Origin: Ascaphus truei
Lineage: Eukaryota > Chordata > Amphibia > Anura > Ascaphidae
DNA: 64,000 nt
Assembly (NCBI GenBank): GCA_036426205.1
Contig: CM071568.1
Coordinates: forward strand, 214,935,245-214,999,244
Direction: 5' to 3'
Shown: in pieces, positions 45,070 to 54,999 of the stretch
How positions within the stretch are numbered: position 1 is the stretch's first letter
Layout: every line of letters begins with the position of its first letter
Made by a program: the position numbers and the translations under genes
Notes under the pieces: generated by a model
The model's input: only the letters and a program-made list of their open reading frames with translations
What the model was told of the DNA's origin: nothing
Databases searched by the model: none

Positions 45070-46255
45070 CTGGATTTGACCTTCACAGTGCCAACCACAC
45101 CACAGGACCCCCATGCTCACCCCCTGCATCTGAAGAATACACGTATACCCTTCTGGTGGAGGAGATAACCCCAGTAAGGACAAGACAGGATAAGGACAAG
45201 ACAGGAGGAAAGCATCCTCCCAGACCATCTGCGGGGCCTGTATCTCAGGAAGTTGGGGGTCCCCAAGGCTGAAATCAATGCGGTTCAGCTCAGAAAAACT
45301 CCTGCTCCCATACACTAGTATTAAAATTTATATTGAAATTGCACGATCGCTTGGAAGAGACGTGTATGGAGTCGCAAGGTCTCCATGCAGTACTTTCAGG
45401 CTGCAGTTTCAACTATCAGTTGCCGCTTGATAGGATTATAGCGCGAAAGCTCTTAGAAAAAAACCAAGTCGTTCGATACTGCTTTTTTTAATTGAGCTTT
45501 AAAAAACTTGGATTTTTTTGTCAAGTGAACACCATTTGTGCCCACATGTTTTATTACACGATAAATCAATGCAAAGTCATTCGGCAATGCAATGCACTTT
45601 GTGAATCGGCCCCTACAGTATGCAACTTATCACGACATGAATTTACAAACAACACAGTATCCATAGGAAAATCTCCCAATGGTCTCTGAAGAAAAGAGTC
45701 AGCATGATGATTTGTATTAGACCCTTTAAGAGCACTAAGGACCAGAATGTTTTTCAAATTACGTTTCTTTCTAAAGACTACTTTAGGCTAATCTTCTAGA
45801 TTACCTTTAAATATAGGGTCCATATGTACAGTAGTAAGCCCCAATGTTTTTAACAATTCTTCTGATTAGAGAATCTTCTTTACAATAATTTTTAATCAAC
45901 ATTGGTCTTTTGAGCATACCTGGATCCTTATTTTTAGCTTTAGGTATTACAAGAGATTGTTGTGGTACTTGATTACTATTGTATCTAGTTTATTTATAGC
46001 AGGCACATAATTTTTGCTTTTATATATTATTAATAGTATTATATTAATATTAATACTTTTTCTATATACAGTATGTTCTTTAGAACTGAAAATTATTCTT
46101 TTTTTATATGCTCATGATTGGGAATATCTATTATAACTGTAATAGTGATAAATATTGATGTTTCCTGTACTTGATCCCTCGAGCATTTTCCTAAAGCATA
46201 AGTTAAATTACTTTTGAGGCACTAAGGTTAGCCATTACAGTACCACTTTTGAATA

Positions 46256-46279
46256 ATAATAATAATAATAATAATAATC
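46256..46279. repeat. (AAT)n microsatellite
   Basis: About eight AAT units. Confidence 0.95.
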
Positions 46280-46949
46280 TATTTAAAAAACAGTCTATCA
46301 TACGAATCATATGGATGCAAATAATGTTTTACGTTTCCATAGAGATGTATTTCTAAGCAAACATTATTGATATTTAATGAATCTGCATCTTGCTAGAAAA
46401 ACAAACTAAATAACAGCTATAAACATGGAACTGTCTCATGATAGAGAATAAAGGACATTACCTTCAACTTTGTGACAAATTAAGATAAGTGATTTTGAAT
46501 CAGTAGCTAAACAGGTGGCAAATTCCTATTTACTATACAACAAAAACAGAATATTCTGTTGACCATGAAAACAGCAGTGCAAATTATGCATTTTTAAAGG
46601 CAATTTAAATTAAATGCTAGAAACATCAAACAGATTTAAGCAGGCGTGGAAGGTTTTAAAAGAAGGTTAGCTGGCAAACATGGAAATACAATATCATAAT
46701 AGTTCTCTTTTTAGCAAAACACAAATCAGTTTAGTGAAGTCCTTTATTTTCTAAAAATTTGGACTATTGAAATACAGTAGCGAAATTAAAGTTATAATAG
46801 ATTTTGTTGTATAATTTACAATATTTGAAATAAAAATGACAGCAGGAACAACAATTGTGTGTTTTTAAGTGCATCAAGGAACAAAAACAAAATACATGCA
46901 TAATCTTGGTACAAAAAATGGTACTGTAAATAAAACATTCTAAGACTAG

Positions 46950-47170
46950 TGTAACAGGGACATATCCCTGTTTAAATAACAGAGACCTATTTTACCTGGA
47001 CACAGAGGACTCAGGAACCTGCCAGAGACTGACATGGAGGGCCACTTGCTTAAGGTACCTCCTGAGACTTTGGGGTGATACAGTAGTCTGGTAATGGGAA
47101 TATCCCACCAGTCCTGCAGATATGGTCTGGAGAAGTAAGTTAGCCCTTACAAAGGGATAGGGGTTTGTTA
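46950..47170 (+). repeat. 5' LTR, left part (internally deleted, split by L1)
   Basis: Aligns with the right LTR over 'acatat.cctgtttaaataa' and 'agactgacatggagggcca' to 'aggggtttgtta'. About 230 bp present in the right LTR (52078-52305) is missing here. The copy stops where the L1 poly-A begins (T-run 47171-47180). The rest of this LTR lies inverted at 48562-48686. Confidence 0.85.
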
Positions 47171-48440
47171 TTTTTTTTTTATAACAGATTTTATTGAGTA
47201 TTTCCATCATACGATACAATACACAATACATATAATCATGAAGGTAATCTCAACATTAGGCGATGAGACATTCATTGTGAGAACACCCGACCTTTTAGGC
47301 CCTACTCAGCCGGGTTAATCATGATGGAATAATAGGAAGATGAGCAATGACATAGTAATCACCAAAATAATAATAATAAAATAAAAAAAAAAAAAAAAGG
47401 AAGGGAGGGGGGGGGGGGGGGGGAGGGCGCCAACCCCAGCGAGGCCGCAGAGCCATAATGGCCGATTCCTTTCAGCCCCATAGCATTTTATTCAGATCGC
47501 CTCTGTGTTATTCCCGCCTGAGCGACTGTATGCCCACCCCAATTTGGGTCTCCACTCCCAAAGGAGAATGTATTTATGCCTATCATAGCCAGATTGTGTT
47601 ACTCTCAACCCCGGGGATATCTGTCTGGGCCAACCAAGGCATCCAGACTTTTAGAAAATTGGTGCCAGTGTCGTTAACTAGACTCGTTAACTTTTCCATC
47701 TGACAGATAAACCACATGCGATTCCGAATCTTTGGGATATTTGGAATGTCGGGACGTTTCCATAATGCTGCGATCTCGCTCCGCGTTGCAATTGCAAAAT
47801 GTGCTATTAATTTATTGTTTGCTTTAGATAGATCCATTAGTGGTCTGTTCAAGAGGAACAGCCATGGGTCTGGGGGAATGGTGAGGTCAAAGATCCTCTG
47901 TAACGAATTTCTAATTTCTTCCCATACTGGGGAGATCTGCAGGCAGGACCACAGCATATGTAACAGATCGGCCGATCCCCGCACTGCCTAGGGCACAGCA
48001 GGGAGGATCCCAGCACGAACTTGGATAGTTTCATTGGGGTGAGGTACCACCGCATTAGAACCTTATATGCATTCTCCTTTAGTGTGGTGCATATGGAGCT
48101 TTTTGCAGTGGTCAGATATGTAGCATTCCACTCTTCGTCTTCTAGGGTCTCTCCCAAGTCCTTCTCCCATTGGGCCCTAAATGACGGTAGTTGCTGCCTC
48201 GAACCAGCCGTATCGATTACTTCGCCGTATAACTGTGATGTAAGTCCCTTAGTGTCGTCTCTGCCAGACAGATCTTTTCGAAAGTCATCAAGGGAGGATA
48301 TGGGGCAAATTTGTTGTAAAATGCTCGCAGCTAGAGGTATCTAAAAAATTCTGAGTGGGGTATATCTTTTTCTAACCTGAAATGGAAAAATGTTTTAATC
48401 TTTCTATTGTATCCCTCCAGATCTTTGATCTGCCTAAATC
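47171..48440 (-). pseudogene. L1/Tx1-type LINE, ORF2 C-terminus and 3' end
   Basis: Minus-strand pieces read in order: KGFRQIKDLEGYNRK and SEFFRYL (about 48430-48335), EWNATYLTTAKSS, ENAYKVLMRWYLTPMKLSKF (48157 onwards), then after a frameshift HMLWSCLQISPVWEEI and further to a stop at 47583. The 'RWYLTP' and 'HMLWSC' blocks are the C-terminal landmarks of L1-clade ORF2. The 3' UTR carries an A/G homopolymer tract (47376-47425), AATAAA (complement of 47190-47195) and a poly-A. The endonuclease and most of RT are gone. Confidence 0.85.
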
Positions 48441-48540
48441 CTTTTTGTTTCCAGATTGTTTGCAGGAAATGTATGCAGGCAAAAGCACAACATTCACAGG
48501 CAGTCTCCAGGGAACCTTTTATATTCAAGTGCCACCTCTC

Positions 48541-48559
48541 ATCCCAACTTCTGACACCA
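48541..48559 (-). promoter_or_regulatory. tRNA-Leu-like primer binding site
   Basis: On the minus strand, two bases after the LTR end (TTACA, 48562), TGGTGTCAGAAGTTGGGAT complements the 3' end of vertebrate tRNA-Leu (ending ..ACTTCTGACACCA) with one extra T. This marks the 3' side of the 5' LTR and fixes the original orientation of the now inverted segment. Confidence 0.8.
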
Positions 48560-48561
48560 TA

Positions 48562-48686
48562 TGTAAGAGATGTGTGCAGAAGTACATATAATGGAGACCG
48601 ATTTGGGTGAAATTATATCTTGGTTTTATTGAGCCTGTTCCTTTATCCAGGCAAAATATACAAAAACAACAAAATAACAAACCCCT
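48562..48686 (-). repeat. 5' LTR, right part (inverted)
   Basis: Reverse complement of 52448-52572 of the right LTR. It includes the polyadenylation signal in 'ctcaataaaaccaag' and ends in 'aggggtttgttatt', which duplicates the end of the left LTR part at 47159-47170. Confidence 0.9.
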
Positions 48687-48827
48687 GAGGCGCATGTGCG
48701 ACGGTGAGAGGAATGGAAGCTTAGGTTCTGAGCTCCGCTCTCGCCGGCGCTAAATAATTAAATTACTTCAGCAGCAGCGCGAACTCAACAGCGATTCAAC
48801 CCGCAATCTATCACTGAACATACAGAG
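48687..48827 (+). promoter_or_regulatory. L1 5' UTR / internal promoter
   Basis: Begins immediately after the inverted target copy with 'gaggcgcatgtgcgacgg' and runs CpG-rich to the ORF1 start. Its sharp edge at the target duplication suggests the true 5' end of a full-length L1. Confidence 0.55.
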
Positions 48828-49407
48828 ATGGCGACAAATAAAGTGGCTCGCAGAAAAACCCAACCTGTGTCCACTTATTTCAAACGAGGAGAAGCAGCAC
48901 AGGCAGCACAGTCAGCACAGGGAGATAAGATGGAGACCCCTGCGCAGCCCACCATATTGAATCCAGACACAGATGACCCAGAAACAGAGCCAGGGGATCC
49001 AGAGATAGTGAGGCGCAAGGACCTCAAGGATTTCTGTGCCCGAATGAAAAAGTTTTTTAAAACTGAACTATGGGCCATCAGGAAAGACTTAGATGCATTG
49101 GGGGAACGGACAGATGCTTTGGAAACTAAAGCTGATGTGACCACCATGGAACTAGCACAAACACAGAAATTAGTTGCTACACTTATTGGCCAAGTTAGAT
49201 CCTTAGAAGAAAAGATGGAGGATAATGAAAACCGAGATAGGAGATGCAATATTCGTCTAAGAGGAGTACCTGAATCTGTCTCTGATCCAGAGGATTTTGC
49301 GACCAAATGGCTGGAGCATTTATTCCCAGATAAACCTGATAATGTCCTCCTACTGGATAGATGCTACCGTGCTCTTCAGGGGAGACCTCAGAGTGGAGAC
49401 CCCCCCT
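48828..49407 (+). pseudogene. L1/Tx1-type ORF1 (truncated)
   Basis: Starts MATNKVARRKTQPVSTYF and has a charged N-terminus, a coiled-coil stretch (about residues 70-130) and the RRM start NRDRRCNIRLRGVPE (residues ~140-155), then LLLDRCYRALQGRPQSGDPP. This is the order of L1-clade ORF1p, an RNA-binding trimer that coats LINE RNA. It breaks off before the end of the RRM and the CTD, and the frame continues seamlessly into foreign LTR-element coding sequence. It belongs to the same element as the ORF2 piece on the minus strand. Confidence 0.8.
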
Positions 49408-49845
49408 TCCGGTCCTATGAGGATATGGATAAGGATGAAGATATCTCTTATGGGGAACCCGAACCGAGTCACAAACACAAAACACCCCAAGAATGGTGGA
49501 GGTGCCTAAACTCGTTACGCACCGAACAAACAGGTCTCTATGACCCCGAATATTCCTGTCAGTTATTGCAACTGCAAGAAAAGCCTGGCGGATACAGTGA
49601 AACTGCTGAGGTTTCAAATAAAGACGGAGACCCCCAGTATCCCTGATGGGACGGAGTCATCCAAAACAAAAAGACGGAAAAATAAAAGCGTTGCTTCACG
49701 TACCGTGGAAGGAACTGACATTTTCATAGATCTGGCAGAGAAAAGGGGGTCCGAGATGCCCTGCAGCCTGGAGAAATTGGAGGATTCGTCAATCGGATGA
49801 ATATCCAGAGCGCCCAAGTCAGAAGTCGTGTACCCCAAAGAAGTG
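49408..49845 (+). pseudogene. LTR-element ORF, N-terminal piece (frameshifted)
   Basis: Downstream of the L1 junction, the frame reads FRSYEDMDKDEDISYGEPEP and continues hydrophilic to a stop at 49646. A second frame (from about 49612) goes on with KTKRRKNKSVASRTVEG to a stop near 49800. Acidic then basic composition. No known domain. Likely the N-terminal part of the coiled-coil protein that follows; the start is lost at the inversion breakpoint. Confidence 0.45.
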
Positions 49846-49846
49846 T

Positions 49847-50955
49847 TTGTCCGGTGCCAACAGTGAGGAACCCTCAACCAACCATACCAGAGAAGCGGAG
49901 CCAGAACCAGTGAGTGACAATCCCTTGACTAGCCCTGAAGATGCACTGCAAGCTGTCAGGCATAATTGTGATCAGCACCGTGAAGAAGTGAAACTGGAGA
50001 GAGGAAATAACGCTGAGTTACAGAAGACTGTTCTCGCAATTTATTCTGAGGCCAAGACCGAAATGGAGGATCTAAGGATGGATCTAGATACTGCAAACAC
50101 TACTATTACCACCATGGATGAAAAGCAGAGCAATTCTAACCGAATGATTGCTAATCTGAAACAGAAGTATGAGGAGGCACTGAAAGAGATTACAGCCTTT
50201 CAGCAAGAGATTCGCGATTGCCATAGTGAGTTGGATGTCTCTCAGAATGAGGTTCATACTCTCTGCATAGAACTGAATGCCTCACACCAGGAGGTAAACA
50301 GTATCCGGACAGAGGTGGACATATCGCAGAATGAGGATCATACTCTCAACATAGAACTGGATGCCTCACACCAAGAGATCAGTAGTTGCCGCACAGAACT
50401 GGAAGTCTCTAAAAAGGAACTGCCATCTCAGTCTTGCTGAGGAGTTGGAAATCTCTCAAAACTCTATCTACAGGCTAAGTATGGATCTTAAAATCTCTCC
50501 GAAGGAGCTTCACACCCTCAACCTAGAGATAGAAGTCTTATGCCAGGAGACCAGGAGTCTCAACTCAGAAGTGTGTAAATGGAAGGAGGACTACAAGGAG
50601 GCCCTGAATATTATAAAGACTGTAAGAAGAGACAATACAAGGCTGAAAGATGAAAAGTTACAAGCATTGGAGCAACACACACAAGCATCGCACCTACTGC
50701 AGAACCAACTATAAGGTCTGCGTACACACCTACAGATTGCCAAAGAGAAGCAGCAATCTGCAGGCTGCTAAAGAAGTACAAGTGCTGCAGGAACATCTAA
50801 TTACCCAGTGTGTCCCCGCAAAGCAGCAAGAGAAACTGAAGGCTACCCTGAGTATCACCAGAGCAGCGCTAGAGGCCAAGCTTAGAGGCCAGGTGACTCG
50901 GTACAAGAGGGAACACAAGAAGGTCCAGAAACTGAGGAAAGCAGCTGCGGCCTGA
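49847..50955 (+). pseudogene. Long coiled-coil region of the LTR-element protein
   Basis: Three frames in series (49847-50440, then from 50437 to 50714, then to 50955) encode heptad-rich sequence. It has internal repeats of about 28 residues: HSELDVSQNEVHTLCIEL, then HQEVNSIRTEVDISQNE, then HQEISSCRTELEVSKKEL, then EISQNSIYRLSMDL. At least two frameshifts or stops separate the frames. It lacks a capsid-like major homology region or zinc knuckle, so it is not a recognisable gag. Confidence 0.6.
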
Positions 50956-51800
50956 GCGAAGAAATCTGCAAGCTCCAAAATATAATGAAGAATGCGTTGA
51001 TGCACACTCAGATCAAGCTCCAGAAACAAGTTTCTCTCGCTGATGAGCTAAACTTCTTAAAAGGGGAAAAAAGCAGCAGAATAATTCAGAAGTACTACAA
51101 AGCTCTTGTCCAAGCAAGGTTGGAAAGAGAAATGTATCTGCACAAATGCTTTGCAGCGCTCACCATACAGGCTGCCTACAGAGGAATGAAAACGTGTCGG
51201 CTAAATAGTCAGAATAAAGCAGCCTGCCTTCTCCAATCCATATGGAGAATGCAACGTCAAAGAAAGAATTATGAATATTTGAAGCAGCGTGTAATCTTAC
51301 TCCAGTCAAATGTTAGGAAGTATCTGCAGCAAAGATACTACAAAAAAATGAAGGAAGCTGTTAGTGTGGTTCAATCCAGATATAGGTTCTACTTCACCAC
51401 CAAGGAAGCTGCGCATTGCTATAAGCGCAATCACAGTGCCATCTCAGTACTACGATCGGCTTTCCACACAAATCAGGAAAGAAGAATTGAATTTCGACTG
51501 AGAAGCGCAATACCAATACCGTCATGCAACTGTGGTCCCATGGCCCAAGCCATAATTCTCACAATCAGGATAGCCGCTATAAAGATGCAGTCTTTGGCTA
51601 GATTGAGGCAGAACTGTTTTGGTGTTCACACCTCTACAGGTACAACACTAAGTAACTACCAAACTGAGATTCCACGGGAGTCAATCGGTTTGGACAAAAA
51701 CTCAGCCCAGCTGGAACCACCCATGAATATGGCTACAGAACCCAATGTGGGTGGTCACGCTAAACTCAGGGAAGAAAGGATTGCCCAACGCAGGGGATAA
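50952..51800 (+). pseudogene. IQ-motif array (ASPM-like) carried by the LTR element
   Basis: A plus frame open from about 50952 (methionine at 50985) to 51800. It carries five or six IQ-type motifs spaced 21-28 residues apart: RIIQKYYKAL, LTIQAAYRGMKTCR (a perfect IQxxxRGxxxR), LLQSIWRMQRQRK, LLQSNVRKYLQQR, VVQSRYRFYF and a weak LRSAFHTNQERR. This motif type and spacing resemble ASPM, whose IQ repeats bind calmodulin or light chains. The frame is intact for over 270 codons although the upstream region is frameshifted. Capture from a host gene is inference; a myosin-type IQ source is possible. Confidence 0.55.
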
Positions 51801-52045
51801 TACATGACCAAGCGGTCCGAAGAAAGACTGTGCTTGGAAAGTCCTCCTCAAGCAACTGAAGAGTGCTTAGCTCAAGCACCTTCTTGAGGAGACATTAATT
51901 ACCTGGAGAAAGGGCTCCAATCCCAGCAGGTCTAAGGGTTATATTCCTCTCTCCACTCTCATTTGAGTTGCAGAGATATCTCAAGTGAGAGTGGAAGGAT
52001 GCACTTTAGCCGTGCAAGACCGAGATTCCACAAACAGGGTAGGTA
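51801..52045 (+). other. 3' untranslated region of the LTR element
   Basis: Non-coding. It has one hairpin near 51841-51893 ('cctcaag'..'cttgagg') and another at 51955-51997 (CCACTCTCA..TGAGAGTGG). The purine-rich 'acagggtaggta' just before the LTR is a weak polypurine-tract candidate. Confidence 0.5.
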
Positions 52046-52572
52046 TGTAACAGGAACATATTCCTGTTTAAATAAAGCAGCCTCAGAGCTCTGAGAATCC
52101 AGCAGAGAGATAGTTAATTGAAGTCACCCAATTAACAAGTCTCTACCTGGACTAATGAGAGATATGTAAAAAGCCTCATGTGAGACACAGGAGAGAGATT
52201 CCTTAGCTCACATTTGAGCTGACAGAGGGATACAGAGAAGTCTGCACACAGACACTGTCTTGAGCACAAAGGCTGTGCTGAGATCAAGACACCCTGACAC
52301 CCAGAGACTTATATTTCCTTGACACAGAGGACCCACGCACCGGTCAGAGACTGACATGGAGGGCCAGCTGCTTAAGGTACTTCCTGAGATTTTGGGGTGA
52401 TATGATGGTAATGGGAATATCCCTCCAGTCCTGCAGATAGGGTCTTTAGGGGTTTGTTATTTTGTTGTTTTTGTACGTTTTGCCTGGATAAAGGAACAGT
52501 CTCAATAAAACCAAGATATAATTTCACCCAAATCGGTCTCCATTATATCTACCTTTGCACACATCTCTTACA
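52046..52572 (+). repeat. 3' LTR (527 bp, intact)
   Basis: Starts TGTAACAGGAAC and ends CATCTCTTACA, giving TG..CA ends and a short TGTAA/TTACA inverted repeat. It contains AATAAA at about 52505 and is flanked by ACTAG. A TATA box is not obvious. Confidence 0.9.
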
Positions 52573-52599
52573 ACTAGAAACAATTAAAGACAATTTAAA

Positions 52600-53560
52600 A
52601 TAATAATTTAAATGAAGGATATGCAATAGAATAACATAGAGAGATAGGTCTGAAGAGAAAAGAAAAGGAAGGAAATGCATTGCAATTGGTGGAATAATTG
52701 CAATTTATAAGACTAAAATCTGCATTTGTCACGAGAAGCCACCACAGTTCTAGAGTTCTAACTCCCCTGCTTGAGCAGGCCAAATAAATGCTGTGGACAT
52801 ATGTTTGCCTATTAATGCTTTGACATTTGAAACCCAAAATTGCTGTATTGTGAAGAAATCCCCATTCTCCCTTCCAACTTCTGCTCTGTTTCTCTGCTGG
52901 TTATACTGTAGCATTGGCCTTCATATACTGTACTCATCTTGGTGTTTACAATGGTCAATAAGGCCCAGATAGACGAAGCTCCTTTAGGATATTTAGCCTA
53001 ACATTAATTTACACTAACATGAGGTAATCATAATGCCTATCCAATAAAGATAATATCCTAATTTACCCAGTGCTAATCCTTAATATAACGCACGGCTACA
53101 ATTATCCGTTCGTGACTGTTAATGATATGCAAAAGTGGTGTTCTCCCTAACATATCCATAGGCCGTCGAGAAAGATAGATGGAGAGGGAGATGGATATTC
53201 AAAGTATATGTAAATGATCTAAAATCAGGTGTGCTCCTTTTTGTGCACATGTTGTTTAAAGTTGTGTTAGGGGTGCTATATATAGCACTTAGGACTCCTT
53301 TCAGCAGTCCATATTTTATTAAACAAATGGGAATCTTTTAATATTATCAAATATTATTTTGGCTACCAATTGAATGCTTTATTTTATCCAATGATGGACA
53401 TCTGAAAAAGATAAGACTCACATGTTTTGTAAAATTATTGTCCACTCATACTGCTGGTACTCTAATAATAGAATGACATTTGTAGGTTGGTTTTAGGTCA
53501 GCTTATCATAATTCATGAAACTAACATTTTTCCAAAAAGTACACATTTTGGGTTATTCCA
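52600..53560. other. AT-rich unclassified DNA
   Basis: No recognised feature in about 1 kb. Confidence 0.5.
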
Positions 53561-54193
53561 TAATAAGCATATGTCCAATGGAGGTGTGACGGAGTGGCCT
53601 CAGACGTATGGTCCACTTTCTTGCAATGAAAGTCCTTTATTTCCCTTACCAGAGAAAGCAGGTTGCAGTGTACTTTTAACGAACACTCTAATTCTTGGGC
53701 AGTACCTGCACTTACTACCTGGGGGAAACCTTCGTTTTTCTCTATAATGCTCTGATTTTTGTTTTTTCGGGGGTGGAACCTGGAATTGAACAATTCCCCC
53801 AGCGTTATCTCTGTACTTTACGTCCCCTGAGGTCTAAGGGCCAAAACAGAGTTTGTGAATAATTCGTCAAAGAACATCCAATCCTTGATGACTCTCACCA
53901 ACAAAACCTCGGCGTGTCCTACCACCATTAGTTTTAATCTGGCACAAGGGTAATCCTTGACATCCTGATGTATACACTCAATGTGTACCTGGGTCGACCC
54001 TTTAAGTTTATCTAAGGCAACCAGTTCCCACTGCACCAGTGTCTGGCTACAGCCAGAATCGACCAAATCCTCCACCTTAATCCCTTCTACTTCCAAAGAT
54101 ATGAAGAATTTAGTTATGGCAGGGTCTATCACCTTTACCAGGATAAGGTAGGCGAGAGTATAGTCACAGTCCATGTGGGGACACTGTCGTGAC
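53521..54193 (-). pseudogene. Ty3/gypsy-like protease region
   Basis: Minus frame from 54193 begins LSRQCPHMDC, the last half of a CCHC zinc knuckle, and reaches the aspartic protease motif VEDLVDSGCSQTLVQ (DSG active-site triad). It continues with EVLLVRVIKDWMFF to a stop at 53818. A second frame continues to 53521. This is the gag-pol junction of an amphibian gypsy-type LTR retrotransposon. RT and integrase are absent. Confidence 0.75.
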
Positions 54194-54255
54194 AATTAGA
54201 TTGTAAGCTCTTTGGAGCAGGGACTCCTCTTCCACAATGTTACTTTTCTGTCTGA

Positions 54256-54860
54256 GAAAAAAGCAAATGTGTGGTGCTCAGAAAAAAACCCTCAATATGG
54301 TACTTGAAAGAAACCACAATAAAGTTCAAATTTTTGATTTAAGATTGCTGCAGTGTGAACCCCCTGATTAATGAGTAAGGGATATCAACCCATACCATGT
54401 AGAACAATACTATTGTAATCACTACTCCATTGTAATCCGACTAGTGGGCTAGGGTCCCCACCAGGAATGTAGTAAGAGACCTCACAATAAAGTGACCCAA
54501 CATATATTATCGGAATGGAGAATAAGCAGGTAATATAAATAACTCACTCTGAGTTGTAGATGTCCTTGAGACTGTCCAGTCTTCATCCACAGCAGGGGGT
54601 GTGCTTCCATTTTTTCTGGGGCGGTTGCAAGAAAAACAATGGCAAAAATCAGGCACTAGAAACTCAGGAAACAAAAAATGAAAGATATCCAAGAGAGCGT
54701 GTGCCAATTAAAAATAAGTTTAATGGAAACTACAAAAAAACAGCTACATTACGGGTTACACAGACCCCCACCAACGTGTTTCAAGCGTAAGCTCTTTTTC
54801 AAGGTGACTGATTTTTTGTTTCCTGATATTCTAGTGCCTGCTTTTTCCCATTGTTTCTCT
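54256..54860 (-). mobile_element. 605-bp insertion within the LINE tail, Penelope-end-like
   Basis: TACTTTTCTGTCTGA (54241-54255) is repeated as TACTTTTATGTCTGA (54861-54875), a 14/15 target duplication. The inserted DNA has no ORF of note, but its minus strand carries a hammerhead-like motif at 54806-54769, suggesting a non-autonomous Penelope-type copy. Confidence 0.65.
54769..54806 (-). ncRNA. Decayed hammerhead-like motif
   Basis: On the minus strand stem I CACC (54806-54803) pairs with GGTG (54772-54769). The core reads TTGAAAA where CUGANGA is expected, stem II is roughly AGC-ttac-GCT, followed by GAAAC (54782-54778), AC and a GUU triplet. Two core changes make activity unlikely. Confidence 0.4.
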
Positions 54861-54999
54861 TACTTTTATGTCTGATGCACTTATTCCCATAATCTTACTT
54901 GTATTATTTGTTATTTATATTATTGTCAAGTGTATTACTACTGTGAAGTGCTATGTACATTGATGGCGCTATATAAATAAAGACATACATACATACATG

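Larger units (their letters stand above)
46945..52577 (+). mobile_element. Complete LTR retroelement lacking pol, bounded by ACTAG
   Basis: ACTAG at 46945-46949 is repeated at 52573-52577. Between them, 46950 begins TGTAACAGG, the same start as the intact right LTR 52046-52572, which ends TTACA. A tRNA-Leu-type primer site lies inverted at 48541-48559. The body is L1 pieces plus a broken reading frame encoding coiled coils and IQ motifs. No protease, RT, RNase H or integrase is visible, so it must have been mobilised in trans. The 5-bp duplication fits ERV or gypsy integrases. Confidence 0.85.
54194..54992 (+). mobile_element. LINE 3' tail inserted in the gypsy zinc knuckle
   Basis: 'ttgtaagctctttggagcag' at 54200 and 'agtgctatgtacattgatgg' plus 'cgctatataaataaagac' with (ATAC)n at 54960-54992 are the LINE tail seen at 62145-62330. 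It splits CFFCGEPGH (minus, about 55032-55008) from SRQC (54190). A 605-bp secondary insertion lies inside it. Confidence 0.8.

Noticed and set aside
50985..51800. Exon of a genuine host ASPM gene
   Set aside because: It lies between LTRs with a target-site duplication and is joined to broken coiled-coil frames without introns or splice sites, so a retroelement-borne copy is the better reading.
53818..54193. Host aspartic protease gene
   Set aside because: The DSG motif follows a CCHC half-knuckle and matches the gypsy gag-pol order; the gag remnant lies just upstream.
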